Part shown: positions 1-10,197 of the stretch, piece after piece
Position numbering within the stretch: position 1 is the stretch's first letter
How the letters are laid out: each line of letters begins with the position of its first letter
Origin: Adiantum capillus-veneris
Taxonomy: Eukaryota; Streptophyta; Polypodiopsida; Polypodiales; Pteridaceae
NCBI GenBank assembly: GCA_014529385.2
Contig: CM043960.1
Coordinates: 23,198,896 to 23,262,895, forward strand
Length of the DNA: 64,000 bases
Direction of reading: 5' to 3'
Made by a program: the position numbers and the translations under genes
The notes under the pieces: generated by a model
Told to the model about the DNA's origin: nothing
Database searches by the model: none
The model's input: only the letters and a program-made list of their open reading frames with translations

Positions 1-1378
1 GAAATGGACCATACATTCGAAAAGACAACTTTGGACACTTCTTTCCCACTTGCTTAAGACGTTGCTTCATGATTCTTAAATACACGATCGAAACATCCCG
101 AGGATGCTTATTAGCCTGTCGTGAATAAGATTCATGAGCCTTGCTTAGCCGAAGCTTCACACTCTCAGAAATCTAATCCAATGATTGACTTTCAGCATTG
201 GCATCAAACATTTGACTGACCAAGCGAGTCAAAAGTGACTGGAACGGACGGCCAAAAGCTGCCTCATACGGAGTTCGACCAATGGCATAGGAAAAAGAGT
301 CATTCAAAATAGTCTGAACCAATGGGAGATAGAGCTCCCAATGAGACTGCTGATCATGCTCATATGACTTCGAAACATAAAAAGCCAACTGATTGTAAAC
401 CTCTGTCTGACCATCTAACTGTGGATGAAAAGCCGATGAAAAATTCAACTTAGTGCCAAAATTTTCAAAGAGTGCGCGCCAAAAATTGGACGTGAACTTA
501 ACATCCTTATCTGAAACAATCGATTTTGGCAAATCACAGAGGGATTACCAATGCTTTATGAACAACCGTACCTCATCTTGTGCAGCGACTGTGGCCTTAC
601 AAGGAATCAACATGCAAAACTTGCTGAAACGATCCACAATTGTCAAACATTGAGTGTTCCTTGAATGCAAACCATGTGGAAGGTTAGTCCCAAAATCCAT
701 GGAAATATCTTGAAAAGGCACACCAGGAATAGGCAGCGGAAGCAAGAGGCCGTGCTGCTTACCTCGAGGAGCTTTTACCTTTTGACATATAGTGCACTGT
801 GTGACATAACGAAACACATCTTTTCGCATTTTAGGCCAGTAAAAGAATCTTTCTATTTTTTCCAAAGTGGTGTTCTTTCCTTGTCCCCACTCGTGAGAGA
901 ATCATGTGCATCATGCAATATGGTCGGCTTGAGAGAGGGCAACACACAAATACAACAAACCATCACGAATGAGATAGTTGCTTGGCCCTTGGGAAGCAAG
1001 AGCCTGCAACCACTGCTTACCAAACTCGGAATCCGCATACTGGTTCTTCATGCTGTCGAAAGACACCCCTTGTATAGAAACTGTGGATCTTGACTCGAGC
1101 CAAAATCTGTCCTTTGCAACTCAACGCATCTGCAACAGGGTTAGCTTTTCCAGGCACATAATCAATCAAACCTCCAAATTGCTCAAAAAATTGTGACCAC
1201 CGTGCTTGGCGATCACTCCAATGTGCACTAGGCATAGACTGGAGCCACTTGAGGGCTTGGTGATCTGTGCGAACTGTAAACTCTCTACCATAAAGAAAAT
1301 GCTTTCAATGCTTAAGAGAGTGAACGGCAGACAAAAGTTCTTTATCATAAACTGAATAGTTCTTTTTTGCACTATTGA
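1..1378 (-). pseudogene. Element C, 3' part: RNase H end and integrase of a Ty3/gypsy polyprotein
   Basis: Minus-strand fragments read in order as the end of RNase H (1378 to about 1017, with the VADAL-type motif), the integrase zinc-binding domain (865-545, CTICQKVK) and the integrase core (532-173, IVSDKDVKFTSNFW and SSAFHPQLDGQTE), then an integrase C-terminal stretch that runs off the left edge. Frames change near 1000, 865 and 540, and an in-frame TAG lies at about 170-172, so it is decayed. The integrase would insert element cDNA into chromatin. The RNase H stops exactly at element A (1379) and resumes at 14524, so this is the distal half of the same copy whose gag, PR and RT lie at 14524-26061. 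Its 3' LTR must be left of the window. Confidence 0.85.
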
Positions 1379-2511
1379 TGTAAGGTGCAGCGGAATGAAT
1401 GTTGTATTTTCTCAAGATTTGTAATCTATATTTGCTCAAGGTTCCTTTTAGTTCTTAGGGAAGGAGAGAGCGTTCCGTCTTTATGGAGAGTGCTATGATT
1501 ACGAACAAAGTGAGTGGATATTGTGCGTGCAAGTGAATGAGACTGAGAGAAGGAGAGAGAAGAGATACGACACCCGAGAGGTTGAAAAACCCTCCTCCGA
1601 AGGCCCCACTCTCGTCGGCGAGAGTGGTCTACTTTTTGATTGCACGAAGTGGTACAATGCGTATGCAATGGACTGATGCAACTTGGACTATGCCGACGAC
1701 GACTTGGTGGCTGAAATCTGAGATCTTCTAATCGTTGAATTTCGGGACTGTTTCGGTGGCTGAAAATGATTGTTTTGGCTGCGTTTTCTTGGGCTAAAGA
1801 TGGGGGAACTTCTGCAACCAATCTGGGATGTATCTGCTACCTTGCTAAAGGTTGAAACCTACGTTTTTGACTGTTGAATTGCTGATCCAAAAACGTTGAG
1901 ATGGCTGATGTTTGCTTGCGTTTTTGGTTGAAATCGCTTCTGCTCTGCTGAGGTTGAAAAACGCTAGCATCTGGTCTTCTGGCGATGGGGAAAACTGCAA
2001 TGGCTATGGCTGTCGATGATGTTGTCGATCATGCAAGACGGGGAAAAACGCCAGGAAGGGGAGATTGGCCTAGCGCTAGAAAACGCTAGGGGTGCTGAGG
2101 GGGGGTACTACTGAGAAGTTGCTTGTTGAGCGCGAAGCTTCTGCTGCCTCTTCTGCCAGAAAGTGCTTACTTGGGTTTGCTTATATATTAACTTAGCAAA
2201 ATTGCCCTACCTACTTTTGTTGGAAAGTCACTTAAAAATAATAAGTGAAAATACCAAAAATAGGGAAAATAGGCTAAATGCACTGGAAAATTCCCCTGAC
2301 TCAATCTGATGGATTCTGAAGGGAATACTGATGAACATGCTGTGTGCAATCGGAGGATATGCATCTACACTAAGTGTCTGGGCATGCACGGTCTACGAAT
2401 AGACTCACAAAAGTGCCCGATCACTTCTAATCTAGACTTGACTGGATTGACTGAACCCTGCTGTGGTGTAGCTTGTCCACGGACAAATAGGGTTGGATGT
2501 GTCACGTGACA
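1379..2511 (-). repeat. 3' LTR of element A
   Basis: 1133-bp LTR, partner of 13375-14518. Its U3 tip (plus-strand right end) is the 12-bp palindrome TGTCACGTGACA at 2500-2511, containing a CACGTG G-box. A minus-strand TATA-like TAATATATAA lies at 2181-2190. The body holds many AAAACGCTAGGG/GCTGAAAA-type short repeats. Confidence 0.92.
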
Positions 2512-2523
2512 TCCCCTCCTTTT
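2512..2523 (-). other. Polypurine tract of element A
   Basis: Minus strand reads AAAAGGAGGGGA immediately before the LTR start TGTCACGTG. This is the expected plus-strand primer for reverse transcription. The same tract is beside the 3' LTR of element E at 27447-27458. Confidence 0.85.
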
Positions 2524-3470
2524 CAAAGTGAGGTACTGGTACCGAACTGTATGGCATTGATGGAGATCGCCAACAGCATCCGGAATTCTGGAAGGGACTC
2601 TTCGCTGGCCCACTCTGATGTGTGGGTCGTGCGATACTTGAACTTCATAAAGGTCTGCAACGCTTGCTTCTTTGGGCCGTGCCGAAAGCGACACAAAGTC
2701 TTCTGTGGATCCTTCGATGCTTCAACTTCGTATAGAGTCGTGCTTCTTTCATCTTCAAGAATCTCCATGGCTGAAAATTCCTGAAACCATTTCCAACACA
2801 AAACCATGAACATACTCATTCCATGTAAAGTGAAGGAAAAAAATCTTGTCTTCTCTAAAGATTGTGTATGCAATGTAGATGAACATAGAGACGGAGTGAC
2901 AACCCGTTCATCAAACACATGCAAACAATGAGATCGAATCTTTTCTGTTTGATCGAAATCAATCAACTGTGGCAAATCACAATGGAAATGCCCATGCTTG
3001 GTGCTCATACTATCATGTGCTCGTTCGGGAACTGTGTCATGCCAAGGAAGAGACATGGAATGTAACTTCCTTGCATACAAACTTTTCAGCTTTTCACGAA
3101 AAATCCACATATATTCGTGCTCATCCATGAGAGAAACGTGTTCAACGTACAAGATGTGATGCCTATGAAAAGGGATCACATAACGATGTTGACTAAAATA
3201 CAGGAAATCTTCATGAATGAAACACTCGAACAATGCGTGCGTATCAATCATGCGAACACATAATACTTCGTGTGAGGGTTCTGTGGACCAAGGCTCGAGA
3301 GCTAAGATCGGTTCTTCTTGAATGATCGATTCATCCTGTGGGGGTTCTTTGGACCTCGACTCGAAAGCCAAGATCGGTTCTTCGTGATTGATCGAATCTA
3401 CAACGAGGTTAGCTTCGCTAGAAAAAGCATCCACTAACACATCATCCTTGTGAACAATCACAAGGAACAA
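2523..3470 (-). CDS. Unrecognised His/Asp-rich ORF with chromodomain-like C-terminus (element A)
   Basis: An open frame of 315 codons in the position where RT, RNase H and integrase would lie. It opens in a His/Asp-rich tract shared with the preceding ORF, then has repeated acidic SINHEEPILA-type units, then a middle of about 200 residues that I do not recognise. It ends in a segment (FMKFKYRTTHTSEW, about residue 285) resembling the chromodomain core of elements B and D (YLVKFKNYSNLDAQW). Element E carries a homologous but frameshifted copy at 27580-28547. Chromodomains of chromoviruses target integration to modified histones, so a targeting role is possible but is inference. The original protein was probably fused in frame to Gag-PR: a 13-bp tandem duplication near 3448-3473 separates the two frames here and is absent from E. 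Confidence 0.6.
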   Translation of the reverse strand: MFLVIVHKDDVLVDAFSSEANLVVDSINHEEPILAFESRSKEPPQDESIIQEEPILALEPWSTEPSHEVLCVRMIDTHALFECFIHEDFLYFSQHRYVIPFHRHHILYVEHVSLMDEHEYMWIFREKLKSLYARKLHSMSLPWHDTVPERAHDSMSTKHGHFHCDLPQLIDFDQTEKIRSHCLHVFDERVVTPSLCSSTLHTQSLEKTRFFSFTLHGMSMFMVLCWKWFQEFSAMEILEDERSTTLYEVEASKDPQKTLCRFRHGPKKQALQTFMKFKYRTTHTSEWASEESLPEFRMLLAISINAIQFGTSTSL

Positions 3471-4146
3471 TCACATCATCTTCATGCAAATCATCATGCT
3501 TGTGAGAAATCACATCTTGATCATGCAAATCATCATGTTTGTCTTTATCATCCAAATCATCATGCAAATCATTATGCTTCAAGTCATCATGCTTCTCATA
3601 ATCATGCAAGTTTTGTGTGTCATGCTGTGGAGAAAAAGAGACTGAGAGAGTCTTCTCCTCCTGAATCCTTTCAATCTTGTCTTGCAGATTAGCAATGAGA
3701 GATGGAGAACGAGCAATGTCTTCTCCATGAAAGACAATAGGAGAATCACTGTCGGCATTGAGAGTTATAGTGTTAATCGCAAATTTCATGAGAGTGTCAT
3801 TATCATGAAACCATCGAATGCCCAAAATCATATCACATCCTGAGAGAGGAGAAACAACAAATCTTCTAGTGAAGGCAGTCTGTTGAATTGCAAACAACAC
3901 ATCAAGGCCTTCCTCTGTGATGAGAGCGTCCATACCGGGACGAAAGCCAGAGACCTCGATAGGAGATCTCTGACTAACTTCGAGATGGGCTCTCTCAACA
4001 AGAGAGGAACTGATCACATCATGTATACTACCTGGGTCAAACAATATGACAAAATGGTGCCCCGACGTACGACCATAACATTTAATGAGAGAATCATCAA
4101 TGGGAGGGTCCTGAGAAACTGTGGGCACAATCGTGTTATCATTCAT
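3442..4146 (-). CDS. Aspartic protease (retropepsin) part of element A polyprotein with His/Asp-rich tail
   Basis: The active-site motif ILFDPGS lies near residue 35 and the second conserved motif CDMILGIRWF near residue 105. This is the usual Ty3/gypsy retropepsin that cleaves Gag-Pol. It aligns closely by eye with the protease of element C (15207-16190). The C-terminal 60 residues are tandem KHDDLHD-like units, encoded by repeated CATGATGATTTG-type codons at 3477-3605. The frame then ends in a short unrelated tail because of a 13-bp duplication. The start is arbitrary: it is an internal part of a polyprotein whose upstream zinc knuckle (about 4150-4290) is broken by stops. Confidence 0.8.
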   Translation of the reverse strand: MNDNTIVPTVSQDPPIDDSLIKCYGRTSGHHFVILFDPGSIHDVISSSLVERAHLEVSQRSPIEVSGFRPGMDALITEEGLDVLFAIQQTAFTRRFVVSPLSGCDMILGIRWFHDNDTLMKFAINTITLNADSDSPIVFHGEDIARSPSLIANLQDKIERIQEEKTLSVSFSPQHDTQNLHDYEKHDDLKHNDLHDDLDDKDKHDDLHDQDVISHKHDDLHEDDVIVPCDCSQG

Positions 4147-5161
4147 TGTATTGACAGATGTAGTGATTCATTCGATTTAAGCTTAGGACATGTTCGTTTT
4201 ATGTGACCCTTAATGCGACAATGAAAACAACGACCTTCCTTAGAATAAGTGCTTTGTTCTTCCGACGTGATGTATCCTCCTACAATTCCTTGTGCTACCT
4301 TTTCATCTGGAGTAAGCTTAGGTTTAGCAATTGTGTTAGCCTTACCCTTAGATTCATTGGAAGAATTCTTTGATGAGAGACTGTTGGAAGATTGGTTAAA
4401 GAGTTATCATTCTTACCATTCTTACCGTTCTTACCGTTCTGAGGGTTCTGAGAAGTCTGTGAGGTACTTGTGGAAGTCTTGTTCTCCTTACGCTTTCCCT
4501 TGTTGTGCTTCATCTCTTGGGCGAGAGCAATCGCTACCGCCTTGTTGAGATCGATTGGATCGAGTACCTCCACATCGTACTTGATATACTCGTCCACTCC
4601 AAAGAGAAAAGCCTCTTTGCGTTGATCATCCGATTTTTGTAATTGAGTGCCTAGCTGCCAAACACGATTAGAAAAAGACATAATCGGCATACCATTTTAC
4701 TTGAGAGAGCGCCAATCGTCCTTCAATCGTGCGAGGTACTGAGGTGGCATAAACCGCGCCTTGAGCTTGTCTTGGAAATCAGCCCAACTAAAAGAGAGGC
4801 GTGAAATTGTCGGCTGCCTCTAGGTGCGCGGCTAGTTGTGCCTCTTGCTATGCGTGGTACCGATTAATGGCATCACTGGCAAGGTACATAGCTGCCGTCA
4901 AAACTTTGCTATTTCCTGTTTTCTTAGTTGTCGCAAAATAAGCATTAAATTGATGCAACCAAGAATGAATAACCGTATCCATCTTATCGTCATACTTACT
5001 GAAAGTCAACTTTTCTGTGACTGGATGGTTGGAATCCGCATCGTGGCTTGCGCCACTTGACGAACTTCCACGATGTTTGGGTGGTTCGGTCTTTGAGGCT
5101 AGTGCTTGTCAAAGCAATTCTTGAGTGCGTAGCTCTCGTTGAGCTTCACGCTCGGTCTCCA
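4147..5161 (-). pseudogene. Gag C-terminal half of element A
   Basis: Minus-strand pieces (4690-4295 open; 5161-4690 with stops) match the Gag of element C segment by segment: a conserved SKYDDKMDTVIHSWLHQFN-type start, a QLGTQLQKSDDQRKEAF segment and a Lys/Asn-rich linker. Gag would form the particle and bind RNA. Stops near 4690-4830 and a destroyed zinc knuckle make it non-functional. The segment ends exactly at the B insertion (5161) and continues at 12512. Confidence 0.8.
5157..5161. repeat. Target-site duplication of element B, left copy (CTCCA)
   Basis: CTCCA at 5157-5161 repeats at 12512-12516, directly outside the two B LTRs. A 5-bp duplication is standard for Ty3/gypsy integrase. 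Confidence 0.92.
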
Positions 5162-6450
5162 TGTCACAAAACGGGAGCGTATACGAGCACTTAGAAATCT
5201 GAAAAATAAAATACTTTGCAAAAGGGAGAGAAGGGAGAAGATCGACACAGTATTGGGGACCAGAAGATGGGCTGGTCCCCCCCTCGTTAAGAGTATTCTT
5301 TATTCAGGGAGAATTCTTATACAAGCACGAGAACCCGAGAAAACCCCTCCGTTCTGTAATCTTAGACCCGAAGGTCGTGCTTTTCCGTAAAGGGCTTGGG
5401 CACAAGGCCGTTCCTTCCCGTAAGGGACTTAGGCGCGAAGCCGTACTTTCCCGTAAGGGACTTAGGCGTAAAGCCGTACTTCCCGTGAAGGGCTTTCCCG
5501 TAAGACGGGAGGTTCCTGCAAAACAAACCACACAAAGCAATAATGCTCAATGCGTATCAACACCTTATACTTGTCGCTCCTTGCTCGGAAAAGCGGCCTC
5601 CGTACTCGGTCGTCACACGAACACTTGCCGTTTCCGTCGTCAGCCTCTACTCCAGAATCCCAGCGCTAGCACTTTTTGCTGCTTCCGGCATGTCAAAACT
5701 GGAACGCTGGCTACCCTTTTATAGGCCCTTGCACCCGGCGGGAATAGGGGCCGAAAAGGCAGAACCTGGCGCTCCTAGAGAGAGGAGAGAGAAGAATCGT
5801 TGATTCTGGCGCTTTCTAGAGAGAGGAGAGAGAGATCGCTGATTTTCAGCCTGCGTAGCCTATTAGCGCTGGCTTTTTAGAAGGACTTGCTTTATTCTAT
5901 TAATAAAGGGTTGGTCACTTAAAAGTGACTGGCCACTTTATAAAATAAAGTGTGAACCTGTTCAAACTTTAAAAACTCACTCAGTTAGTAAAAACAATGC
6001 TACACGAACACATTCCAGGCGTCCCTGGGTGCAGGACACGACAGATGCAATGCAGACACAGACTCCTCGCGGGAAAACATATGCCCTCCCGCGACTGTTC
6101 CTGCTTTTCATAAAAAGCTTCATTGAACCCATCTTTATTCTTGTGCTTGCGTTCTTACGCGTATTTTTCTTACTCAGTTCGGATTTCCTCCTTAGCCTAC
6201 GGGATGTCCCCTTACTGATGCACCCGTCACCCGTCATGTGACGCATCAGGGGCACTCGTAACCCGGCCCTTTCCACCGAACTTACGGAAACTCCTTCGCG
6301 ATGTTTACCATCACCCATCAAATGACACATCGGAGTTGTCCGTTCTTGATGGTAGTTCCTGTAGCTACAATCTTTTAACAGTTCTTAGTGCACACAATAA
6401 AATATCCTAAAAAAGAGATTAATCATTAAAAAATAGTCCAATTAGCAACA
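5162..6450 (-). repeat. 3' LTR of element B
   Basis: 1289-bp LTR nearly identical to 11214-12511. It contains a tandem CCGTAAGGGACTTAGGCG-type short repeat at about 5385-5510 and a minus-strand TATAAAAG at 5717-5724. The two-base shorter GACAGATG site near 6043 is one of the few differences from the other LTR. Confidence 0.95.
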
Positions 6451-6460
6451 TCCCTCTGGC
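6451..6460 (-). other. Polypurine tract of element B
   Basis: Minus strand reads CCAGAGGGA directly before the LTR start TGTTGCTAATTGG. It is the plus-strand primer site for reverse transcription. Confidence 0.75.
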
Positions 6461-6462
6461 TT

Positions 6463-8421
6463 CTAAACTGTTGACCTCAACTGTAGTGCTTGGACATATA
6501 CCTCCAGTATCTCGGGATAAGCTGCTAATTCCTCCGGTGTCATCCACTGAGCATCTAGATTCGAATAGTTCTTAAACTTAACCAAATACTTCCGTGTTAT
6601 CTTTCCGGATTGGAGAGGCCGCTCCTGATGACTTACTATGTGCTCCGGTTGGAGTATTTCTTCTGGTTCCTCAACCTCAAGAGGTTCCTTAGCACTAGGC
6701 TGGCTCGGAGGCGGTCCCACATACGGCCGGAGTAAACTGACATGGAAAGCATTATGGATCTTCCAATTAGGCGGTAGCTCTAATCGGAAAGTGACATCAT
6801 TCACTCGCTCAGTGATCTTAAACGGCCCATAATAACGGGTAGAAAGTTTTACCACTTTCCCCTTATGAGACGCTTGTTTTTTAAGTCTTGCCTTCTCAAA
6901 CTTGAGTAAGACTAACTGTCCGACTGTTAAGTCTAGATTCCTTCCGTGCTTGTCTGCAGCTTTCTTATGCTTTTCCTGAGAGCGTAGAATAGCTCTCCTA
7001 ACTTGCCCGTAGGCTGTGTCCAAATCCCAGACAAATTCATCTGCTGCAAAGATCTTATCCTTATTTAAAAGGATCGGTGGAAGCAAAGGCTTACCATAGA
7101 GAATGTCAAAAGGTGCTTTCCCCATCGATGAGTGTATGGTATTGTTATACGCATATTCGACAAGAGGCAAATATTTCTCCCAGTCAGATTGCCGGTTTGA
7201 CACATAAGCTTTTAAAATATCCAATACTGTGGAATTGGCTATCTCACTTTGCCCGTCCGTTTGAGGATGGTAGGCAGATGAGAAATTTAGCTTCGTACCA
7301 AGATTATCCATCAAGGCACGCCAAAAATTTCCTTTCATGCGAGGATCTCGATCACTCACAATAGACTTAGGCATTCCATGATGCTTAAAGATCTGTGCCA
7401 GAAAGACCCTAGCCATATGATCTGCTTTGATCGTTTTCTTGACTGGTATAAAGTGTGCTTGCTTGCTAAACCTGTCCACAATGGTCCAGATCGCGTCATT
7501 TCTAGTCTGAGTTCTAGGAAGGTCCATGATAAAGTCCATGGCAATACTTTCCCAAGGTTCATTAGGCACAGGCAATGGTTGTAGCAACCCAGGCGTCTTA
7601 TGCTGATCATACTTCACTTTTTGGCAAACCAAGCATTCCCTGACATACTTATCAATGTCTGCTTTAAGGCTAGGCCAAAAGAAATATCTTTCCATTGCTA
7701 AGGTCGTAGGGAGAATACCCCGATGACCCGCGTAAGGTGAAGCGTGTGCTTCATCCATGATCTTCTTTCTTAATGGTTCCGCCACACATATGGCCTGATG
7801 GTGGTAGAGATAACCGTCCCGGATGGAATAGGGAAACTCATTCTCTCCACAATGTAGCTTTCCCCAAATGGTGGAGAAGTCTGGGTCATTCGGATACAAA
7901 TCCGGTAGTGCTTCTAATTCTTGGTGATACACCGAAGTGATAGCGTTCACCCTTGGCCGTCTAGACAATGCGTCTGCGACCACATTCTTACTCCCAGCCG
8001 TATAAAGGATCTGAAAGTGAAACATAGACAAAAAGTTGGCCCATCTCATCTGCTTCTCAGATAGTTTCCTTTGCGTAAGAAAATACCGCAAACTCTGGTG
8101 ATCAGTCTTGATCACAAAATCCACTCCTAGAAGATAGTGCTTCCAGTTGGATAAGGCGTGAATCACAGCCGTGAGTTCCTTTTCGTAGATTGATGCATGC
8201 AACTCTGCATCCTTAAGCCGTCTGCTTTGGTAGGCCACTGCATGGCCTTCTTGGTTTAACACTGCTCCGATGCAATCGCCTGAAGCATCGCAGTGAACCT
8301 CAAATGGTTTCCTTAAGTCAGGCACTATCAAAATAGGTCCATGGCTTAGCAAGTACTTGAGCCGATCAAAAGCTCCTTGTTGTCTCGATCCCCATTTGAA
8401 AGGTATCTTCTTCTTTGTCAA
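6463..8421 (-). CDS. Element B pol, distal half: RNase H, integrase, chromodomain
   Basis: 652 codons. RNase H occupies about residues 40-155 with acidic residues Asp45 (HCDAS), Glu82, Asp107 (KTDHQ) and Asp150 (VADALSR). Integrase follows: a zinc-binding domain with His226, His233, Cys263 and Cys266, then the catalytic core with Asp296, Asp357 (IVSDRDP) and Glu393 (YHPQTDGQSE). The GPF/Y-like module (YYGPFKITERVND) lies near residue 535, and a chromodomain (YLVKFKNYSNLDAQW) near residues 600-640. The enzyme set copies the RNA template and inserts cDNA; the chromodomain is expected to bind methylated histone tails. It is separated from the upstream RT frame only by one TGA codon in SYY-stop-RF, where relatives have Arg, consistent with CGA to TGA decay. 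Confidence 0.93.
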   Translation of the reverse strand: MTKKKIPFKWGSRQQGAFDRLKYLLSHGPILIVPDLRKPFEVHCDASGDCIGAVLNQEGHAVAYQSRRLKDAELHASIYEKELTAVIHALSNWKHYLLGVDFVIKTDHQSLRYFLTQRKLSEKQMRWANFLSMFHFQILYTAGSKNVVADALSRRPRVNAITSVYHQELEALPDLYPNDPDFSTIWGKLHCGENEFPYSIRDGYLYHHQAICVAEPLRKKIMDEAHASPYAGHRGILPTTLAMERYFFWPSLKADIDKYVRECLVCQKVKYDQHKTPGLLQPLPVPNEPWESIAMDFIMDLPRTQTRNDAIWTIVDRFSKQAHFIPVKKTIKADHMARVFLAQIFKHHGMPKSIVSDRDPRMKGNFWRALMDNLGTKLNFSSAYHPQTDGQSEIANSTVLDILKAYVSNRQSDWEKYLPLVEYAYNNTIHSSMGKAPFDILYGKPLLPPILLNKDKIFAADEFVWDLDTAYGQVRRAILRSQEKHKKAADKHGRNLDLTVGQLVLLKFEKARLKKQASHKGKVVKLSTRYYGPFKITERVNDVTFRLELPPNWKIHNAFHVSLLRPYVGPPPSQPSAKEPLEVEEPEEILQPEHIVSHQERPLQSGKITRKYLVKFKNYSNLDAQWMTPEELAAYPEILEVYVQALQLRSTV

Positions 8422-8466
8422 ATCATGAAGGGGTCCTGCTACATGAGCAAATCCTCGGACAAACCT

Positions 8467-10197
8467 TCAATAATACGAACATAATCCCAAGAAGCTACGT
8501 ACATCATGTACCGTAGTGGGAATAGGCCAGTCTTCTAACACTCGGATCTTGGCAGGATCCATACTCACTTGATTGTGAGAGACTATATGGCCGAGATAGT
8601 GTATCTTTGAGAGAAAGAACTCGCTCTTCTTTGCATTCACATGCAACTCATGCTTTCGCAATTCTTGAAACACTAAGTCCAAGTGCTTCCGATGTTCCTC
8701 TTCTGACTTAGAGAAGATGAGTATGTCGTCAAAGAACACTCCCGTAAAAGCTCGATACGGGCTGAAAATGCGGTCCATCATGCGATTGAACGTCGCAGGA
8801 GCATTGGTCAAGCCGAAAGGCATTACCAAGAATTCATATAGTCCAAAAGTTGTGCGGAAAGCAGTCTTATGGACATCCTCAGGGGCGATCCGGATCTGAT
8901 GATACCCACTCTTTAAGTCTATGTGACTAAAGACACTTGCACCCTGCAACTTATCAAGTATATCATCAATCCGAGGGATCGGAAAGCGATTCTTGATTGT
9001 GATCTTGTTTAAAGACCTATAGTCTATGCACATTCGAAACGTGCCATCTTTCTTCTGCACCAGTAGAACTGGAGAGCAGTAGGGTGAAGCACTTGGCCGT
9101 ACTAACCCTTTCTCTAGAAGCTCGTTGACTTGCTTCAAAATTTTCTCTTGGTGAGCAAGACTTACCCGATAAGGGGGTTGATTGGGAGGCGAGCTACCCG
9201 GTATGAGATCTATGCGGTGATCTTCCGGGCGTACCGGAGGGAGTTCATCAGAAAGTGTTCCCGTGAAACAATCTTTGTACTTTTCAATAAATTGAAGACG
9301 CTTAATTTCCAGACTAGAGAGAGAGTCCCTACTAGTTTTATCCTTCTCACGTGCAAAAATCAAGTAAGCAGAAACACACTTCTTCATTTCTTTCTTAATG
9401 GAGATATGGCTTACAATTGGGAACTGCCAATCTCCTGCATCATCATGAATCTTTATTTTCTTACCCCCATGATCAAAAGTGAGGGTCTTTTCCACATAAT
9501 CGGGAATAGGTGTCATGTGGAAGTGCCATGGCATACCCAAGATGATATCACATCCCTCGATGGGTGCCATCAAAAATGATTCGCGGTCCTTGTACTCGCC
9601 AATCCGAAGATTGAGCTGTCCTTGCACGGGAGTTGCATTGGTTGTCAACCCCTCGAATGCCGATCCGGATGTAACCGGTGTGCCAAGCTGAGCCGGCGTG
9701 AGGCACAAACGTTCCGCAGTATCCAGGGAGATGAAGTTATCCGTGGATCCTGGATCATAAAGAATCAGTAAAGGCTGGTTGTTCAAAGACCCCCAGCCCT
9801 TCAGAAGTTGACGCTTCCCTTTCTTCAGTTTTGTGTTTCCTTGAACATTTGGAATTGAGTTCGAGCTTGGCGGTGCGGGTTCCTTCCTTGCTTTCTCTTG
9901 CCTCGTAGAGGCTTGTTCTTGACGTTGCTGCTTTAGCGGGCAATCCGGTTTCATATGTCCTTTCTCGCCACAGTAGAAGCATCTTCCTTCCTCTCTGAAA
10001 GTTTGAAGTTGAGTAGGAGAAAGATACTTAGTTCGCTTGCCATTGCCCTTTGGCTTCTTAGAGTGGTCATCGTCCCTAGATGGAGGACGTTTTCTTCCTT
10101 GGCTCCCTTGGTCATCGTAGACCTCCTCTTTGTCTTGCACGGTAAGTGCTATGCTCCATTTTTCTGGGCGTCCCAGTTGAGTGCAAATCCTCAGCAA
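8467..10197 (-). CDS. Element B pol, proximal half: zinc knuckle, protease, reverse transcriptase
   Basis: 576 codons. The zinc knuckle CFYCGEKGHMKPDC is at residues 73-86 (CCHC complete). The retropepsin active site ILYDPGS has its Asp at residue 148, and CDIILGMPW follows. RT begins near residue 340, with KKDGTFRMCIDYRSLNK, DLKSGYHQIR and VMPFGLTNAPATF. Its catalytic motif is FFDD rather than the more usual YxDD or FIDD. The first 35 residues overlap the end of the Gag frame and represent the true continuation of Gag, so the start Met is arbitrary. It ends at an in-frame TGA next to the RNase H frame. Confidence 0.92.
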   Translation of the reverse strand: MLRICTQLGRPEKWSIALTVQDKEEVYDDQGSQGRKRPPSRDDDHSKKPKGNGKRTKYLSPTQLQTFREEGRCFYCGEKGHMKPDCPLKQQRQEQASTRQEKARKEPAPPSSNSIPNVQGNTKLKKGKRQLLKGWGSLNNQPLLILYDPGSTDNFISLDTAERLCLTPAQLGTPVTSGSAFEGLTTNATPVQGQLNLRIGEYKDRESFLMAPIEGCDIILGMPWHFHMTPIPDYVEKTLTFDHGGKKIKIHDDAGDWQFPIVSHISIKKEMKKCVSAYLIFAREKDKTSRDSLSSLEIKRLQFIEKYKDCFTGTLSDELPPVRPEDHRIDLIPGSSPPNQPPYRVSLAHQEKILKQVNELLEKGLVRPSASPYCSPVLLVQKKDGTFRMCIDYRSLNKITIKNRFPIPRIDDILDKLQGASVFSHIDLKSGYHQIRIAPEDVHKTAFRTTFGLYEFLVMPFGLTNAPATFNRMMDRIFSPYRAFTGVFFDDILIFSKSEEEHRKHLDLVFQELRKHELHVNAKKSEFFLSKIHYLGHIVSHNQVSMDPAKIRVLEDWPIPTTVHDVRSFLGLCSYY

